DNA of 64,000 bases from Anaerosporobacter mobilis DSM 15930 (GCF_900142955.1 NZ_FRCP01000026.1:5048-69047), one strand, 5' to 3'; positions 37,756 through 48,001 are shown, numbered from the stretch's first letter. Numbers and translations are program-made. Notes: generated by a model not told the origin, from the letters alone.

Positions 37756-38169
37756 ATGATTTGTAATTCTTTAGCAACCAATCTTTGCGGTACATACCCA
37801 AACAAAACCGCTAAATGCAATATCACCATTGACGCCAACCACAATATCCCTGCCGAGGTTAACATGATAGGCAAATTTTTTATGACCGATGTTCCAATTG
37901 ACATAACAGAGCAGAATGACCTCTTTTGTGTTGTTATGAAATTTCCTGAAGAACTTACGTCACAAGCGGCAACTCTCATTAAGACATTAGCAGCCTCCAG
38001 CAACCAAAATAATCATCTATCTCGAAAAATCGAAGTGACTATCAAAGCAAAAATTGGACTTGATTTTATACTTGGCACGCTTACGCAATGGTTTATCATT
38101 CCAGACAATTCAGGCAGCTCTACTCTCATGTTTGTACTTGATAAGGAATCGTTATTTCCTATTTTTTAG
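37756..38169 (+). CDS. Hypothetical protein in mobilisation operon
   Basis: A protein of 137 residues from ATG 37756, eight bases after GAAGG; longer upstream frames lack support. It is soluble with an N-terminal cysteine pair region (MICNSLATNLCGTYPNKTAKC) split by short strands and a C-terminal KIGLDFILGTLTQWFIIP. No family recognised. It ends 12 bp before the mobC-like gene, so the two are co-transcribed; an accessory role in DNA transfer is possible. Confidence 0.55.
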   Translation: MICNSLATNLCGTYPNKTAKCNITIDANHNIPAEVNMIGKFFMTDVPIDITEQNDLFCVVMKFPEELTSQAATLIKTLAASSNQNNHLSRKIEVTIKAKIGLDFILGTLTQWFIIPDNSGSSTLMFVLDKESLFPIF

Positions 38170-38181
38170 GTGGTGGTTGGT

Positions 38182-38568
38182 ATGGACAAGCAAAATCAAA
38201 CTATCAAGATTTATCTCTCGGAGACAGAGAAAAATAAAATCACAAATCAAGCTAACGAGCAACAGTTGTCAGTATCTGAATATGTCAAGACTGTCCTCAT
38301 AAAAGGTCCAGTTATCCTATATATTACAACTAATGATTTGCTTGATTATACCTGTCAAATTTACGAGACAAACTGCAAAATCCAAGAGCTTTTATCTCTA
38401 CTGAATCAAAGAAATACCATAGAAGCTGATTATGTTGCAGAAATCACCAAGAACCTGCTTACAGAGATTAATAATAATTGCAACGCGGCTCTGAAAATCA
38501 ATTATAATGAGCGCAAGAGAATGTACCAAGAGCTGGAAAAACAAATTAGTGCATATTGTGACGCTTAA
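38182..38568 (+). CDS. mobC: MobC-like mobilisation accessory protein (ribbon-helix-helix)
   Basis: A protein of 128 residues from ATG 38182 (GTG 38170 is the alternative). The N-terminus has the ribbon-helix-helix of MobC/relaxosome proteins: QTIKIYLSETEKNKITNQA, then QLSVSEYVKTVLIKGPV. The C-terminal helical part has the usual NQRNTIEADYVAEITKNLL layout. MobC-type proteins bind oriT and assist the relaxase. The relaxase gene is convergent at 39,617-41,755. The non-coding repeat region lies just upstream. Confidence 0.75.
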   Translation: MDKQNQTIKIYLSETEKNKITNQANEQQLSVSEYVKTVLIKGPVILYITTNDLLDYTCQIYETNCKIQELLSLLNQRNTIEADYVAEITKNLLTEINNNCNAALKINYNERKRMYQELEKQISAYCDA

Positions 38569-38870
38569 CAGCTTGGTTTACGGAGTAAAACGGTCATGCT
38601 ACACTACAAAACAACCGCCTCTTGAAGTAATATCGACCACACTAAAAGGAATAGAGACTACCTGCCCCTGTAATATACAGAAATTGATTAACGTAGGCAA
38701 TAGGAGAGGCCCTCATAGTATCTATTTCTAGACTGTAGCCAAACTATATTTCATAGTATAATAACACATATGTCGTATAAAAATACTAGCCATTAGATAA
38801 CCGTATGATATTTGGTGGCTAATTATTTTTGTATTCACTTGGAATTTGTATGGTGCTTTATAAGATAAAA
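38569..38870. other. Intergenic region, no supported feature
   Basis: About 300 bp between mobC and the gene at 38,871. A plus-strand frame extending from within mobC ends near 38,731 but lacks an independent start, and I see no repeat or terminator worth naming. Confidence 0.4.
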
Positions 38871-39437
38871 TCACATATATGTAGGTGGATTTATTAGGTT
38901 CCATATTTCCTCCAATAATTGATATCTCCAATTATCCTGTAGATTAAGGTTGTTATCAATTAGTGGGTAATAGCATGCCTTATGCACCTTGCTTCCTGAT
39001 TGTCTTGCACAATTTTTGTATACATAATAATCATCATCCAATTGTTTTTCAGGGATATGTGGTCCAAGACCATTACACAATACCAATTGCTGTATTTTAC
39101 CCAGTTTGTTTTGATTTGCTATATATTCTTTACTTGGATGAATATTCCCTGTCATATAATCAATATGGGGTCTTACCGTTTCTTTTTTTGATACTCTTTT
39201 TTTGATAATTTCTTTAGATGCTTCAATCCTAACCAATTCTGTTATTCTAAATAAACTTAAACAAATATTATCATAAACAATACCCAATTCTTTGTTATTA
39301 ACTATTTTGTATTGATACCAAGAAATATCTGATAAATTTTCTTTCCCATAATGAATTTTTTCATCCAAGACTAAATTAATTCCATTTTCTAGTATTAATT
39401 TACTTGGTAATTTATTTAAAATACTATTTTGCTCCAT
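38871..39437 (-). CDS. Hypothetical protein
   Basis: A protein of 188 residues. It starts MEQNSILNKLPSKLILENGI and contains RVSKKETVRPHIDYMTGNIH and CNGLGPHIPEKQLDDDYYVY. No transmembrane segment, no recognised motif or family. AAAGGAA-like sequence precedes the ATG. It lies 180 bp downstream of the relaxase gene, separated from it by a strong hairpin, so it is likely a separate unit. Confidence 0.55.
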   Translation of the reverse strand: MEQNSILNKLPSKLILENGINLVLDEKIHYGKENLSDISWYQYKIVNNKELGIVYDNICLSLFRITELVRIEASKEIIKKRVSKKETVRPHIDYMTGNIHPSKEYIANQNKLGKIQQLVLCNGLGPHIPEKQLDDDYYVYKNCARQSGSKVHKACYYPLIDNNLNLQDNWRYQLLEEIWNLINPPTYM

Positions 39438-39553
39438 TGCTGATTCCTTTCCACAAATACAAATTTATTTTATTGTATCATAGATATCTGTCTAAAAAAA
39501 TATTTAAACACATATCCTTAATGATGTTCAATCAAAATTGATTTGTCTACAGC

Positions 39554-39579
39554 AAAAGAGGTCCTCCGCGGACCTCTTT
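39554..39579 (-). terminator. Intrinsic terminator after the relaxase gene
   Basis: AAAGAGGTC / GACCTCTTT, nine pairs with an eight-base CTCCGCG-type loop, 38 bp beyond the relaxase stop. The flanking tracts allow use in both directions. Confidence 0.75.
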
Positions 39580-39616
39580 CTTTATCATAACCTATTCCAG
39601 AATAACTAATTTTCCC

Positions 39617-41755
39617 TCACCTTGTTCTACCGATGTTCTGTTCTTCCATGATATCATCCATTGTAGTTTCTTGCTGATTATGCTCTTCTGCTGCTACTAC
39701 AATTTCAATTCTATCTTTGAAATCCTTCTCTTTAAGGATATCACGGAAAGGTCCACACAGATAGTGCTTATTCTCTGCGAATGCAACAGCAGATTTAATC
39801 TGTGTTAACTGTTTGCACCGTTCATCAGATAACATTAGCTCCTGTTCTTTATCTTCCAAAGTCTTCAGAATATCATTATATTTTATTTCAATCAGACTGA
39901 TATCATCAATCCCGAACTGTACCAGATGGTTCAGGGCATCCCTATACTTCCCAATGAGCGTTCTTTCTTCAGCGTCATATTTTTGCAGCAATTTCACATA
40001 ATCCTTACCACTACTCAGATTATCGCTCTTATCCGCTTCTTCCCGACTTGTTCGGATTCCCATTTTATGCTTTTGAATGGTATCTTGCATTTTCTTCTTC
40101 CGGATGCGTTCAAATTCTTCTAATGAAATTACCATATCTGGCTTATGATGTGTTTTCGGAGATTTCAAAAAATCAATAATTTCAGTTACTTGGCTGGCTG
40201 TAATCTCATCGTATTTACAGTCGAGGCGATAGTTTTTCGAGTCTGAAATTGCGAGGAAGAGGTTCCTTCGCTGGATTGTAGACATCGGGTCAAGGATTGC
40301 CTTGTTTTTACGAATAGTTACCTCATCCGGTTGAACTATAGCGAGTGTTTCCTCATTAAGACCCATTGCATCCATTCTAACCTGAAGATATTTAACTACA
40401 GTTACACTATCCATTAAAGAAGAATAATTTATCTTTTGAATTGTAAGTCTATCCACTTTTTTTTGCAATTGGGACGTATCCGTTCGACTCTGCTTTAACT
40501 CTTCATCCAATTCAGTGTTACTACGAATATTAAGTTTTTCTAATAGATGCAAGGCTTTGGATAGATTCTTAATTTTCCACTCAACAGACTTATATGTCGG
40601 ATTACTATCTAACTGCTCTGGATTAGAGAATAGCAATCTAAAAATGCCCATTATTATTAATAGTACTTTAATCGCAAATATTAGGAGCATCTCCAAGTCC
40701 GTTCTGCGCCGTCCTAAAAAAGTATATCGGTACACCCTAATATTAATGCTATCCAGATATTTCTTAATACGTTTCCGATTGAGCTCTGCCAGTTCATCAA
40801 TTATTTGCTGATTGAGATTTCCGTTGCTATCTTCATAGGTCTTGTCCCAATACTCCTGCAGTTTGTCTTTGGTATATTCCTGACCCAGCGTTTTATCCAT
40901 AATTTTCTTGCCATCTGGCAATGTGTAGGTAATAGATTTTTTGTTTTCTTGAACCTGGTACCCGGACTCCTCCATGATATTTTTATAATCTGACCAGCTA
41001 TATGAGCTTAATTTTGCATTTTCGATATCATTCCTGGCAGATTCTTTCCAAGAGGCACCTTCTTGTTCTGCAACGATTTCAGCGTAATTTTTGCCTTTAT
41101 TATTCTCTGTATCTAAGAGAACGGGGAGACCATACTCACGAGATAGTTCATCATTAATCTGGTGCATCCGGTGGAGCTGTGACTTAGAATCACGAAATTT
41201 CGCTATATTATCTAAAGAATAAGCTGACATCAGGATGTGATTATGCAAGCACCTTGTGCTCATATGACAAGAGCAAACAAACGGAAATTCTTCATTTCCA
41301 AGTCTTTTTCCAAATTCCATTCCTATGTGGTGTACCAGCTCAGGTTCTATCTCCAGCCCTTTCGGAAAACTCTGTATAAAATGATACGCTTCACGAGCCT
41401 GTTTATGTTTTCCATTAGATTTTTTATTGCCTTTACAATAGACCTCTTCCTCACTAATATGTTCTGATTTGGTCAGGTGATATTTTTCACTTATGATTCT
41501 GAACTCGGTCGATGCCGTTGCTGGATTACAGCGAAAGCCAGAAACTAAAATAGCTTTTTCAGCAGTTGTAGTTTTTTCAGGATTACTGATATAAGCAAAC
41601 GCGCCATCAAGAATATTTTCTGTTATATCGGTATTGCGGTTAAAATTCTGGTAAACTGTGGTCGAGGTTTTCGACTCGTCCATAATGTAATCGAGGGCTG
41701 AGCCGATGCGGTCAGCTTTTGCTGCTCTTATTGGTATGGATTTTGATATAGCCAT
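39617..41755 (-). CDS. mobA: Relaxase/mobilisation nuclease (MOBP-like)
   Basis: A protein of 712 residues; start at ATG 41755, about ten bases after AAAGGATG. The relaxase domain fills the first 250 residues: SALDYIMDESKT near 20-35 (N-terminal Tyr candidate), REAYHFIQSFPKG (motif II) near 125, and the histidine motif HMSTRCLHNHILMS near 165-180. A hydrophobic segment near 365-385 (MLLIFAIKVLLIIMGIFRLL) and a long coiled-coil C-terminal region follow. It nicks and pilots DNA during conjugative mobilisation. A MobC-like partner is encoded nearby, convergent. Confidence 0.88.
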   Translation of the reverse strand: MAISKSIPIRAAKADRIGSALDYIMDESKTSTTVYQNFNRNTDITENILDGAFAYISNPEKTTTAEKAILVSGFRCNPATASTEFRIISEKYHLTKSEHISEEEVYCKGNKKSNGKHKQAREAYHFIQSFPKGLEIEPELVHHIGMEFGKRLGNEEFPFVCSCHMSTRCLHNHILMSAYSLDNIAKFRDSKSQLHRMHQINDELSREYGLPVLLDTENNKGKNYAEIVAEQEGASWKESARNDIENAKLSSYSWSDYKNIMEESGYQVQENKKSITYTLPDGKKIMDKTLGQEYTKDKLQEYWDKTYEDSNGNLNQQIIDELAELNRKRIKKYLDSINIRVYRYTFLGRRRTDLEMLLIFAIKVLLIIMGIFRLLFSNPEQLDSNPTYKSVEWKIKNLSKALHLLEKLNIRSNTELDEELKQSRTDTSQLQKKVDRLTIQKINYSSLMDSVTVVKYLQVRMDAMGLNEETLAIVQPDEVTIRKNKAILDPMSTIQRRNLFLAISDSKNYRLDCKYDEITASQVTEIIDFLKSPKTHHKPDMVISLEEFERIRKKKMQDTIQKHKMGIRTSREEADKSDNLSSGKDYVKLLQKYDAEERTLIGKYRDALNHLVQFGIDDISLIEIKYNDILKTLEDKEQELMLSDERCKQLTQIKSAVAFAENKHYLCGPFRDILKEKDFKDRIEIVVAAEEHNQQETTMDDIMEEQNIGRTR

Positions 41756-42037
41756 TAGAATCACATCCTTTCCTAAATTGATTATATGTTATCTAAAAGA
41801 ATATGATAGAATGGCCGCCTACTTATATGCAATTGCCGTAATCAAGCAGTTCTGTTTTCATCTGATAATCACTTATGATTTAACCATATGCAAAATAGAC
41901 AAATCTACACAATTTGCATTCTCTTGCCGGAATGAATTTATTAATTTATTGCCATCAAACAAAGATAATATTACGGGTATTATCATATATATATCATATA
42001 GGTAATTCGATTCACTTAGTTTGTTGGGAGGATATAA

Positions 42038-42523
42038 TTGCTTAGATTTATAAAAGAAAATATACAGAGAATTATTTTGTTACTGCTATTATGTGATGTT
42101 ATACTTGTCTCTTCCCTTTTTGCTATCACGAATAATGATGAAGCAATGGCTACTGCTAACATGAAACCTTCCGAAATACATGAAGAGTGTAACCAGCTAT
42201 TAGTAAATACTTATTTAACAAGAATTAAAAAAGCATCAGATGACTTCTATGATGAATATTATACTATTTCACCTACTGTAAATTATTATAGTATTGTTGT
42301 GAAGGAAATTTCATTAGATAGCCGAAATAGTTATGTTACTTTTACTTCAACCCCTTATCTTGGACCGCATGACACCGTAGGTATTGATGAAATTACATTT
42401 ATGGCAGATTTTCATGGGAATGTTACATTAGAAAAATTTAATCACATAATAAGTTATCATTTACCTTTCAATCTGAAAGACCTTGAGAAAAAGACAGTTC
42501 CCGGGAAATATGGTAATGAGTAA
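42038..42523 (+). CDS. DUF3888 family secreted/membrane-anchored protein
   Basis: A protein of 161 residues. The start is a TTG at 42038, fixed by GGGAGG eight bases upstream. An N-terminal hydrophobic segment (IILLLLLCDVILVSSLFAI) acts as a signal or anchor. The rest has the DUF3888 features: a LLVNTYLTRIKKA helix, then FTSTPYLGPHDTVGIDEITF, matching the family's PYxGPHNxVGxDxITF. DUF3888 proteins are exported and of unknown function. A terminator follows. Confidence 0.8.
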   Translation: MLRFIKENIQRIILLLLLCDVILVSSLFAITNNDEAMATANMKPSEIHEECNQLLVNTYLTRIKKASDDFYDEYYTISPTVNYYSIVVKEISLDSRNSYVTFTSTPYLGPHDTVGIDEITFMADFHGNVTLEKFNHIISYHLPFNLKDLEKKTVPGKYGNE

Positions 42524-42556
42524 AAGTGAAAGCCTTCCTATGCCCCTTCCAGAAAT

Positions 42557-42587
42557 AGAGCCCAATAGTTTTTATGCTATGGGCTCT
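42557..42587 (+). terminator. Hairpin after DUF3888 gene
   Basis: AGAGCCCA / TGGGCTCT, eight perfect pairs, 34 bp beyond the stop. The downstream T content is moderate (GATATTATTGTTATT). Confidence 0.55.
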
Positions 42588-42778
42588 GATGATATTATTG
42601 TTATTCTGGTTTTCACATTCCTCCCTAAGGTATCATTTGATGTTTCTATTTGAAGGCATCACTTATTTTGTTTTTTTTACATTCTAAGCACCTTTTATGT
42701 TTTTGTTTTCAAGAATAATAGGAAAGAAGCAGAGGGGTTTCTCATATGAATATTTGTTGTCCTATATTAATCCATCCA

Positions 42779-43645
42779 TTAAAAAATGCCTGGAATACAA
42801 TAAGCCAATCCAAACCCTAAAGTAAAGGAAACGGCATTAGCCGTCAATGCATATATACCTGGCTTCCATCCTGGTATTTCTTTTTGGCTGTTCTTTTTTA
42901 GATACCAAGTATAAAGAACAGCTTCCATAATAAATACTGCAACTTCCAGAAGTATATAGAATACTATAAATGCCAGTTCTCCAGAATGATAATTTATAAT
43001 ATTCAGTGCGATATTCAGTGCAATCTGTGTTATGACGTTAACAAATATGATAAATCGAAATTGCTTTCTTTCCCCAAATCCGAATACCAGTGCTATACCA
43101 AGTTCAGCAATAATAGTAAGTAATATTCGAACAATCAGGGAAAGCGTTTCATTCGTATACTCATAGGATTTTTTAGCAGAAATATCTGTATTAGAAACCT
43201 CCGCCGTGAAATAGCTGTCAAATGCATAACGTTCATAATGGTTTTCACTTATGATAAAACTATCTGTTTCGGGGAAATACAGAAGTATTTTGAAATCCTG
43301 CGGTGGGTAGTATGTCCAGCTAAATCGATTCGACCCGGTACAGTTTTTAAAGAACTGCAGAAAATAATACCCATCTACGTCATGGTACTCCGCAAACTTC
43401 AGAAAAATCTCATAATCTTCATCGTCCTCCTGATAATGTGCATATGTATGATTGCTATCATTTAGTGCCGAGAAAGGACCGGTAGATTTCTCGCTCGAAA
43501 GCAGTGTGGCATAATACGTTTTTTCATCTAATCCATTAAAATCAATCACCACCGATGGTTTGGGTCCTATGTCTGCTTTCGCAGTATTAGGGAACATAAT
43601 AGCCATGATTAAAGCACAAAACAGTATAATAGCTATTTTCTTCAC
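42779..43645 (-). CDS. Exported membrane protein, unknown function
   Basis: A protein of 288 residues. A signal peptide (KIAIILFCALIMAIMFPNTA) leads to an extracellular domain of about 140 residues, followed by four C-terminal transmembrane helices (from SLIVRILLTIIAELGIALVF to AVSFTLGFGLAYCIPGIF). GGGGGAG precedes the ATG. Domain order resembles small sensor or permease-like proteins of Firmicutes, but no family is assigned. It is the last gene of a minus-strand group starting at 45,505. Confidence 0.6.
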   Translation of the reverse strand: MKKIAIILFCALIMAIMFPNTAKADIGPKPSVVIDFNGLDEKTYYATLLSSEKSTGPFSALNDSNHTYAHYQEDDEDYEIFLKFAEYHDVDGYYFLQFFKNCTGSNRFSWTYYPPQDFKILLYFPETDSFIISENHYERYAFDSYFTAEVSNTDISAKKSYEYTNETLSLIVRILLTIIAELGIALVFGFGERKQFRFIIFVNVITQIALNIALNIINYHSGELAFIVFYILLEVAVFIMEAVLYTWYLKKNSQKEIPGWKPGIYALTANAVSFTLGFGLAYCIPGIF

Positions 43646-43673
43646 AATTCACTCCCCCTTTCATCAATTTATG

Positions 43674-44312
43674 TTAGCAAATTCGTTCCTGTATACGATG
43701 AATCGCAAATTCTGCACTATCACGTACATCACGTATTTTGCTTTTTATATGCTGCTCCAAAACTGGAATATCTTCTACTGAACCGATTTTACCAAGTGAT
43801 GCATTTGCATAAATGATTTCGTATTTATAGGCTTTTTCATCTACCTGATTAAGATAATAATAAAGTGCCTGCTTACTTGCTGAGGTAGCTGATGAACCAA
43901 GCGCATTAATTGCACTATGTCGAATTAGCCATTTTTCACTCATTGATAGGGATATTATGATTTCAATAGAAATATCTGATGGAATTATTATTTCAGACAA
44001 TCTATCCAGCATAGATGAGAGAATATACTTGTCTTTTTCCACCTTCATCAGCTGCAAATAGAATACAATGAATTCATTATCGGGATTATTTTCAAGAAGC
44101 TTTCCTAAAATAAAATATGCTGCATCGCGATATTTTTTATCCTTCGGCTTTGAATTAAGCAAAATTTGTTCTTTTAAAGCTGGATAGAGAGATGCATCAG
44201 AAAGCATCTCAGCCTCACGGTGTGCTTTCCAGCTAATTGATTCATCTGATGACTTTACTTCTTCTTTTGTAGTCATTCTAAGAATTAATTCAGCAATATA
44301 TTCATCTGACAT
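43674..44312 (-). CDS. HEAT-repeat-like protein
   Basis: A protein of 212 residues built of paired helices: DAAYFILGKLLENN, SEKWLIRHSAINALGSSATS, YANASLGKIGSVEDIPVLEQ, and IRDVRDSAEFAIHRIQERI. These are typical HEAT/PBS-lyase-type repeats used as binding scaffolds. AGAAGGAGA lies before the ATG. It lies 28 bp from the next gene downstream, so both may be co-transcribed. Binding partner unknown. Confidence 0.7.
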   Translation of the reverse strand: MSDEYIAELILRMTTKEEVKSSDESISWKAHREAEMLSDASLYPALKEQILLNSKPKDKKYRDAAYFILGKLLENNPDNEFIVFYLQLMKVEKDKYILSSMLDRLSEIIIPSDISIEIIISLSMSEKWLIRHSAINALGSSATSASKQALYYYLNQVDEKAYKYEIIYANASLGKIGSVEDIPVLEQHIKSKIRDVRDSAEFAIHRIQERIC

Positions 44313-44360
44313 TTTAGTCTCCTTCTCAGCGGGAATAATATAAAGGAATTACATTCATCC

Positions 44361-44648
44361 TTAATCCTCAATAACCCTGCATACATCATGTCCACATTTC
44401 AAACATTTCCCATTCTGAAGGATTCCTAATCCCTTCTTAAAGGTTATCGTATACCCTGGAGCTATTGTCGTCACACCGCAGGTTCCACAAAACACGTTCT
44501 GCAACAATTTTTTCCAGATATCTTCCGGAATGCTATTCCACTTTCTTAATGCAGCTATATCTGAAATATTATCCATAGATTCAACCTTTCTTATAAAACT
44601 GGCATGATTATTGAGTTTCTTAAATAACGTTTTACTATTATGAATCAA
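44361..44648 (-). CDS. Zinc-ribbon hypothetical protein
   Basis: A protein of about 95 residues with a C-terminal zinc-ribbon-like pair of knuckles (FCGTCGVTT, then CLKCGHDVCR, spacing about 25 residues). The start is uncertain: TTG 44648 with CAGGAATGG upstream is used here, but the frame is open upstream and the helical N-terminus may begin earlier. It is 20 bp after the DUF3841 gene on the same strand. Function unknown. Confidence 0.55.
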   Translation of the reverse strand: MIHNSKTLFKKLNNHASFIRKVESMDNISDIAALRKWNSIPEDIWKKLLQNVFCGTCGVTTIAPGYTITFKKGLGILQNGKCLKCGHDVCRVIED

Positions 44649-44668
44649 CCATTCCTGCCAATTGGAAG

Positions 44669-45202
44669 TTATCGAGATATAAAGTTTTCAGCTTTTATTA
44701 CCCATTCCCATCTCATTTCCCATAGTGTGGCTTGTGTTGTAAGGTATTGATGTTGCTCACCATCATAAGAACAATCTATATCAAATATATTCTCCCAACT
44801 TTTTTTCTTTTCTTCTTGAGAATAAATAGCTTCTTCACAATGAGGAAATATGATATCCCCGTTATTCAAAACTACATGCCAATAATCAAAATCAGATAGC
44901 AATACAAAATTTTCTGGAACGTCAACTGTTAGCAGTACAATTGGCGAGCCCTTCGTTCCCCAGTGACGGCCATGAGCTCTCATATCAAGCCTTTTCCGCT
45001 CTCCTTCCCACTTATACCACGCCCAAACAGGGAAGATAACACCTTCCGGTGAGTTACCGATACGTTTGGTCATTTGGCCTGACATCCATAGATAAGCTTC
45101 TGTAAAGGAATCGTCACAAAGATGTGCTTCATTTGCTCTCAGCACTCCACTTTTTCTCATCTTTTCATATGCACTCTTATGTTGTATTGTCCATAAAATC
45201 AT
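44669..45202 (-). CDS. DUF3841 family protein
   Basis: A protein of about 177 residues from ATG 45202. It has the DUF3841 hallmark order: LWTIQHKSAYEKMRKSGVL, EAYLWMSGQMTKRIG, GVIFPVWAWYKWEGER, and VLLSDFDYWHVVLN. The family is widespread in gut Firmicutes and has no established function. It is part of a minus-strand group of small genes between 45.5 and 42.8 kb. Confidence 0.8.
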   Translation of the reverse strand: MILWTIQHKSAYEKMRKSGVLRANEAHLCDDSFTEAYLWMSGQMTKRIGNSPEGVIFPVWAWYKWEGERKRLDMRAHGRHWGTKGSPIVLLTVDVPENFVLLSDFDYWHVVLNNGDIIFPHCEEAIYSQEEKKKSWENIFDIDCSYDGEQHQYLTTQATLWEMRWEWVIKAENFISR

Positions 45203-45256
45203 AATTCTCTCCACAACTTCATATTTTTTTGTTGCACTAATATAATAATGGTTCTG

Positions 45257-45505
45257 TTACCTAAAGACCATTTCTATCGCTCTTTTATATGTCATTCCAT
45301 AATCTTCTATAAAAATATCGATATTCTCTCCAGTAGCAAGTTTTATAACATTTATTCCACCTAAAATATCAAAGTCTCCTTTTAATAAATCATCCTCTTC
45401 TAAATCCACAGTATCTAATATTTCGAACCAACCAAAATCCCCATCTTCCTTTTCAAAAACGGCCCATCCCCTTTTGTAATTGACTTTTCTCACGCATGCT
45501 TTCAT
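45257..45505 (-). CDS. Small hypothetical protein
   Basis: A protein of 82 residues, mostly beta-type (VNYKRGWAVFEKEDGDFGWF), with a short C-terminal helix. TTAGAAAGAG precedes the ATG. I recognise no family. It lies 54 bp upstream of the DUF3841 gene. The 175 bp between it and the AbiH gene show nothing that I can support. Confidence 0.55.
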   Translation of the reverse strand: MKACVRKVNYKRGWAVFEKEDGDFGWFEILDTVDLEEDDLLKGDFDILGGINVIKLATGENIDIFIEDYGMTYKRAIEMVFR

Positions 45506-45680
45506 AAAATTTCTCTTTCTAAAATTTTAATTTTTATGTTTTTATAATATAGTGACGAGACATGACTCCCACTTTACAATCACCCATGCATGATTACAGG
45601 TTACACCGTCTTTCCACTGTTATTACTTTGCCTATATGCTTAAATATACTAACATAGTCAACGGATAAGTAAAGGTTATA

Positions 45681-47477
45681 TTATTTCTTTACAACTTCTT
45701 TATTATCCATTTTCTTTGCATTACATTGTGCATTATGCCTACTTAGTAGAATATTCATCCTTGTTCGTCTGAAATCAGCTAAGCTGGATTCATTCAACAT
45801 TGAAGCAAATAATTCTTCAACTAAATCGGGGTCAACTAAGTCTAATAGACTAACCATGTCATCATATATTTGGGGATATGAAAGATATTTATCAAATGCA
45901 TCCAAGAAACAATCTGCAACTTTCGTTAATTTTCTTAAATCAATAATCAAATATGTAGTTCCCATAGAGATTGAGTTCAATGTTCTTCCATCGAATTTAA
46001 TTCTTTCCAAAAACTTATAATAGCCATTTGTTTCATTTTCAACTCTCTTTTTATAAATATCATTTATTAAAATTTCCAATTCATTATTCTCAAATTTTGT
46101 ATCCACACCACAATATATGGAATAATCTTTTAAAAATTCTTGATAACTGCATGGTTTACCCCAATGCTCACTACATATCTTAATTAATTTTAAAACTTTA
46201 TTTGTTTCTACATTAAATTTCTGTAATGCATCTATTGCCAAATATAAATATTTTATATCATAAGAAGAAGAGTAAGCATCTAAATTATCAAACCATTCAT
46301 TGATTGATTTATATGTCCACTCTGACACATAAGGAAGATTATACAGATTCTTAACAGCCATTTTACTCTTATATATCTGCGAATATTTTTTCTTATCAAA
46401 TCTGGTCTGATTAATAAATTCAATTCTTCTATTTCTTGTATATTCAATAAAATCATCATATCCTAACACTGAAATCAAATTTTTAATTTTCGCCATTTTA
46501 TCTTGATTATTAAAAAAATAAACCGTGGTTTTTACATTATTATTTAATACTAAAGCCTTTATTACATCTTGGTCTGTAATATCCATTGAATGACCAAAGA
46601 AATATACACAGTGTTCTTGCTCCGGTTTTTTTTGTATTTCATCTACCCATTTTACATATTTATTTCCTGTTCCCTTTAGTACTCTCTGATAGTATTTCTT
46701 AAATGGTGCAAATGTTGCCAGCATCTCTTCCTTTATTTTTTCTTTTGATTCATCATATCCTAATACTAAATTACTATAATCTCTATTTCTTTGCAAACCT
46801 GCTTTTCCATGAATATAATCACATTCAATATTTGGTGTTACGTTATATAAATTTAGATAAGTAAATGAGTAATTAAAACTTATCACCTTATCAATATCCA
46901 AAGAAATAATATCCGGTGAAATTTCTTCGCATTCTTGATTATTAATAAACTCATTTATATATATGTCCAACGAATTTATAACATGTTTTAAGTCTTCTTC
47001 CAAAACATTAATTAATTTAGCAAAACTATCTATTTCATCTTTATTTTTTAAATATTTTAAGTAAACACTAAATTCTTTATTTACATCTATTTTTTCATCA
47101 AGTTTTCTAATCTTACCGTCATTATAAATCACATCTTCTATATTCTTACAAACTTCTTTTATATCCCGTTCAAAATCAATCCATGTGCCTTCTGGCTTGT
47201 CTTTAAAATATTTAAACCAAAAATTATGTCTCCAGTATGTGTGAAATGTTCTCAACTCATCCATTTCATGATTTCTTGTCTTAACAATTTTATTTAATTC
47301 TTCACAGAGACACTGAGGTATTTTTGATTTATCATATGCCTCCCATCTTTTTACTCTTAAAGTTTTATCATATTCAATTAAATCATCTGTTATTTCAACA
47401 GACGCTAAAAAATTTTTATATGAAGTTTTTAATCCATGTGCTAAATCAAATCCATTTCCTAATACCAAAATATTCAT
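45681..47477 (-). CDS. abiH: AbiH family abortive-infection protein
   Basis: A protein of about 598 residues; start at ATG 47477, about nine bases after AAAGGAG, which places the family signature at the N-terminus (MNILVLGNGFDLAHGLKTSY). This GNGFDLAHGL-x-TxYxxF motif defines AbiH-type proteins, first known as lactococcal phage-resistance genes. A central block (CVYFFGHSMDITDQDVIKAL) resembles the FGHSL-x-xxD segment also conserved in the family. The C-terminal 200 residues are unassigned. Mechanism unknown. Confidence 0.85.
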   Translation of the reverse strand: MNILVLGNGFDLAHGLKTSYKNFLASVEITDDLIEYDKTLRVKRWEAYDKSKIPQCLCEELNKIVKTRNHEMDELRTFHTYWRHNFWFKYFKDKPEGTWIDFERDIKEVCKNIEDVIYNDGKIRKLDEKIDVNKEFSVYLKYLKNKDEIDSFAKLINVLEEDLKHVINSLDIYINEFINNQECEEISPDIISLDIDKVISFNYSFTYLNLYNVTPNIECDYIHGKAGLQRNRDYSNLVLGYDESKEKIKEEMLATFAPFKKYYQRVLKGTGNKYVKWVDEIQKKPEQEHCVYFFGHSMDITDQDVIKALVLNNNVKTTVYFFNNQDKMAKIKNLISVLGYDDFIEYTRNRRIEFINQTRFDKKKYSQIYKSKMAVKNLYNLPYVSEWTYKSINEWFDNLDAYSSSYDIKYLYLAIDALQKFNVETNKVLKLIKICSEHWGKPCSYQEFLKDYSIYCGVDTKFENNELEILINDIYKKRVENETNGYYKFLERIKFDGRTLNSISMGTTYLIIDLRKLTKVADCFLDAFDKYLSYPQIYDDMVSLLDLVDPDLVEELFASMLNESSLADFRRTRMNILLSRHNAQCNAKKMDNKEVVKK

Positions 47478-48001
47478 AGTCTCTTTCTCCTTTGAAGTTT
47501 CTATTTTGCATGTGATGCTCATATAACATCCAAATTATAACATATAGTTCATTAATTCACATCCTTATATTACATTTTTAAACATAATATACCTCTTCAT
47601 TTATTTGCAGCGTGCACTTAATAGTTTTTTATTATGAACTATTATTAAAATTCGAAGAATTTTCTATTTTTATCATGTGAATGATAAAACGAAGCTGACA
47701 AGGTCCCCTTGTCTGGTGCTTGCTAAGAAAAAAAAAGTATTTTTTTGAATTAAATTGCAATTAATTCGAATTTAATTTCCGATATTTTTTGATATTCTGA
47801 TTCGGCTTTCCAAGTGATTTTGCTGTTTTCTGCTTCATCAATTCTACCCATCTATTAATCTCATGATATAAAATTCAGGAAATCATATCACAAAAGATTC
47901 CAAAATAGCTGAATCAAGTCGTTTGTAGATAAAGGATGCAGTTTCTATATATTTCTGCCCCTTTATCAGCATAATCCTCTAAAATACAGCTCTTTATTTA
48001 A
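47478..48001. other. Intergenic region without genes
   Basis: About 520 bp upstream of AbiH. It contains a GACAAGG-CCTTGTC inverted repeat at about 47,696-47,712 and an AT-rich palindromic stretch near 47,750-47,780, but no frame with a start and ribosome binding site that I would support. Confidence 0.4.

Noticed and set aside
47690..47720. Terminator at GACAAGG-CCTTGTC
   Set aside because: It has no flanking transcription unit in the right orientation and no T tract directly after the stem.
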